A DNA stretch of 42,400 bases, from NCBI RefSeq assembly GCF_002104995.1, contig NW_024468323.1:1-42400 (forward strand). The letters run 5' to 3'. Below are positions 40,476 through 42,400 of the stretch, in pieces. The first letter of the stretch is position 1. Each line of letters begins with the position of its first letter. The translations under genes were made by a program, and so were the position numbers. The notes below the pieces were generated by a model, which saw only the letters and a program-made list of their open reading frames with translations, ran no database searches and had not been told where the DNA came from. This DNA comes from Linderina pennispora (taxonomy: Eukaryota > Kickxellomycota > Kickxellomycetes > Kickxellales > Kickxellaceae).

Positions 40476-41023
40476 TTAGGCACCAGCCTTGCGCACTAGG
40501 TTTCCTATGGCCATAGCGGCATTGATTTCGTCCTTGTTAGCGCCATAGACGGCAGATCTTGATGTGGATGTTGGTGTAGTCCTCGATCTGGAGGGGGATA
40601 ACTACCGCAAGAATGCACAGCTCTGACTCCTTCAGGGGCATAATACCTTCGCTGCAGATAAATCGGCCATACGCATCGAAGAAAAACACCGGCAGCAGCT
40701 CTGGGCACATATCGGTGTTGTCCTTCAGAATGGCGTCAGTATGATCCTCAAACACACGCCTAGCAAAATCCTTGGCCACGCTTAGAGACAAGCTTGTAAT
40801 CCTGCTCTTCCTCAGTCCGGTAGACATCCTTGCTTAGCTTTGCCTTGACATCCTCGCTGACCGCCTGCATCAAGATGATCATTGCATAATGTGCTCTGGC
40901 AGAACCAACCATTGCGATTGTCTTAATGATTGCGCGGCGAGAGAGCTCACGAACGAAACAAGTCATCTGGTTAAGAGTAGCTTCACAGTGCTTAACGAGG
41001 CTGGCGATTCCGACGTGGTCCAT
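40476..41023 (-). pseudogene. Decayed carboxymuconolactone decarboxylase-like (CMD) gene
   Basis: Segments in three frames form one protein: MDHVGIASLVKHCEATLNQ ... DVYRTEEEQDYKLVS (from 41023), then VAKDFARRVFEDHTD ... FFFDAYGRFICSEG, MPLKESELCILAVVIPL ... YTNIHIKI, then AVYGANKDEINAAMAIGNLV ending at TAA 40476-40478. Breaks lie near 40790 and 40550. The MPLKE.ELC..A...L...H...A..YGA..DE...A pattern is that of the CMD/AhpD-like fold, and it matches the intact gene at 42150-42399. The CxxC of AhpD peroxidases is not seen. An upstream exon may exist (see the neighbouring decayed segment). Confidence 0.55.
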
Positions 41024-41049
41024 GACCGAACCAAATGTGCTGGCCTATG

Positions 41050-41525
41050 GATGTAGGTATACTTCTTAGCACGATATTACGAGAAATTGGGCCTTTAGGG
41101 CTGATAGCTATATGCCTTACCATCATGGCATATCTCAGCGTCGGCTCCAGGGCCAGCAGCGATATCGTCGAGCTGGGAAAAGTCGATAGTGTTGTTTGGC
41201 AACCATTTTTACTGAGAATATGGAAAAGTCCGTTCCAAGGATGGAGATAGGCACCACCGGCTCCTCTCCCTCTCGCTTTATATCCACCATTGTAATCACC
41301 CTGGCTGCAAGAGTGCCAACCTTGGCACCCGTGCCACTAGCTTGCCAACAAAAGAGGCAAGTCAGTGGATATATCCAGCCACACATCCTCCGGATTGCCA
41401 TCGAGTTGGGAGTAGCAGAAAACTTCCCATGCTACATATCCAGCAGGTATAGTGCAACCGTCGACATAATCCTGTGGCGCAAGCGTTATGTTGCCCTTAA
41501 AGGCAGAACACAAAATGTGGTCACC
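41050..41525 (-). pseudogene. Decayed coding segment of unrecognised family
   Basis: Three minus-strand frames succeed one another: CSAFKGNITLAPQDYVDG ... CYSQLDGNPEDVWLDISTDL (41525-41337), then GTGAKVGTLAARVITMVDIK ... VPISILGTDFSIFSVK (about 41336-41212), then PNNTIDFSQLDDIAAGPGAD (about 41205-41110). The frame changes are each one base. A possible intron follows (donor GATG|GTAAGG near 41100, acceptor CCAG near 41041) leading to the CMD-like segment, so both may once have been one gene. I do not recognise the protein. Density of breaks is higher than in neighbouring genes, so decay is more likely than assembly error. Confidence 0.4.
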
Positions 41526-41742
41526 TCAGAGGAATAGCAAAGATATATGCAACAACATGCGGAGCAACAAACCTCAGCTTGCGCTTTATTCAAATAGCGG
41601 TGGTTTACCCTAGTACTGGATGCAGAGAATCAGTTGCTATTGCATTGATCTGAACCAAATATACTTACAGCTTTTAGTCTATGGATATACGATATATAGC
41701 TAGGAGAGATGATGGCAAACGATGAGTACATGGTGTTGGATC

Positions 41743-42012
41743 CTAGATTTCTTGGGATTTTGCCAGTTTGACTTCAAGTTGGCTTTTGTTGTTGACGTCG
41801 GTGGTTCCAGACGGTTTTTGGGAATTCCTCGCTGCCAATCCAAGGCAACTGTAGCTATTTTCAACACAACATTGACAAGCTAACTCGTGGTTTATGTACA
41901 ATTCTCCAAGAGTGCCATCCATTCGATCATATGTCGATAATAGGGATGTCAATTTATCGTGCTGCATGCTGGGTTGATATTCGTTAGTTGTTTGGAGTCT
42001 CTGAAGGTGCAA
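41743..42012 (-). CDS. Small hypothetical protein
   Basis: 89 codons starting MHLQRLQTTNEYQPSMQH, with a central ELACQCCVENSYSCLG (four Cys) and a polar tail. No signal peptide, membrane segment or known motif. It lies between the decayed and the edge CMD-like genes on the same strand; it might be a leftover of a gene or chance. Confidence 0.25.
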   Translation of the reverse strand: MHLQRLQTTNEYQPSMQHDKLTSLLSTYDRMDGTLGELYINHELACQCCVENSYSCLGLAARNSQKPSGTTDVNNKSQLEVKLAKSQEI

Positions 42013-42149
42013 GGAGATACAGTATCTGCTGAGGGTAGCCAGAAACTAAAAAAAAAATATGGTTGAGAATAGAAAGTTAATCCAAGAAACGATAGCAGTG
42101 AGCCGAGAAGAAAGAAGATAATGAAAGGAGATTTAGAACATAAAATGGT

Positions 42150-42399
42150 CTAAACACCGAGAGCAAGACCTCCGATAGCTAAGGCGGCTTCACACTCATC
42201 TCTGCTTGCACCGTAAACAACGGCACCGTTGTAATGCGACTTTAGGTACTCATCGGCCCCCAGTGTCTTAACCGTGGCAATCATACACAGTTGTGATTCC
42301 TTTATCGGCATGAGGTTTTCGCTGGAGAGGCATCGGCCGTAGGTATCGAATCCCAGTACCTCTTCCAACTCGGGGCACGCAGCTATCGTCTCTTGGTAT
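42150..42399 (-). CDS. CMD/AhpD-like protein, 3' part, runs off window
   Basis: The last ~82 residues: YQETIAACPELEEVLGFDTYG, then MPIKESQLCMIATVKTLGAD, YLKSHYNGAVVYGASRDECE and AALAIGGLALGV before the stop at 42150. This is the pattern of the carboxymuconolactone decarboxylase/AhpD-like helical domain. The frame is open to the window edge. It is a paralogue of the decayed gene at 40476-41023, indicating a local duplication. The start and the amino half are outside the window. Confidence 0.6.
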   Translation of the reverse strand, partial: YQETIAACPELEEVLGFDTYGRCLSSENLMPIKESQLCMIATVKTLGADEYLKSHYNGAVVYGASRDECEAALAIGGLALGV

Positions 42400-42400
42400 C

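Noticed and set aside
1-42400. tRNA, rRNA or CRISPR array
   Set aside because: No tRNA B-box with a matching cloverleaf, no rRNA segment and no regularly spaced short repeats were seen by eye on either strand.

Overview
The window is nuclear DNA of a fungus. It has GC-rich, intron-poor host genes with short GT-AG introns and one GC-AG intron, TATA boxes and AATAAA signals. The gene set (listerin, TORC2 HbrB/PRR5 subunit, VPS9 GEF, UHRF1-type protein, Tctex dynein light chain, GH46 chitosanase, TnpB/Fanzor-like remnant) suggests an early-diverging zygosporic lineage, perhaps Kickxellomycotina. That placement is inference from gene content; no marker gene was compared.

Layout. 1-3044: host genes (start of an unknown gene, DPH7/RRT2-like WD40 protein, GPATCH4-like G-patch protein, a two-exon COX7A-like subunit). 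3382-15286: an AT-rich nest of mobile elements, followed by a decayed solo repeat (15462-15918) and a broken TnpB/Fanzor-like gene (15988-17413). 17832-25430: UHRF1-like UBL-PHD-SRA-RING protein, a SANT-like membrane-anchored protein and an NmrA-like reductase, separated by long gene-poor gaps. 26024-36782: dense host block with listerin, a TPT-family transporter, a dynein light chain, a VPS9-domain protein and an HbrB protein. 37550-42400: secreted GH46 chitosanase, pirin, a decayed CMD-like gene, an unidentified decayed gene, and the 3' end of a second CMD-like gene.

The outstanding item is the element nest. Two related families, A and B, share one plan: a 3.2-3.5 kb cassette flanked by direct repeats of about 400 bp (A) or 465 bp (B). 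Each repeat has short inverted ends (GGAG...CTCC or GGGGGT...ACCCCC) and a long perfect inverted repeat (60-bp arms in A, 53-bp arms in B). Each cassette packs three genes: a HARBI1-like DDE transposase, a divergent 79-residue protein, and a ~545-residue protein of unknown family whose start codon lies in the end of the flanking repeat. Family A also has three 113-bp tandem repeats beside the transposase. Element B sits inside a copy of A, duplicates TAT, and removing it restores a 409-residue transposase frame. Solo repeats occur. The plan would fit an element that passes through a one-repeat circle and re-enters through a DDE transposase; that mechanism is inference.

Many host genes are broken by exactly one base, several times in a homopolymer (listerin A6, transporter G7, VPS9 T4, pirin G3). 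Both halves of each remain well conserved, so residual assembly indels are more likely than real loss.
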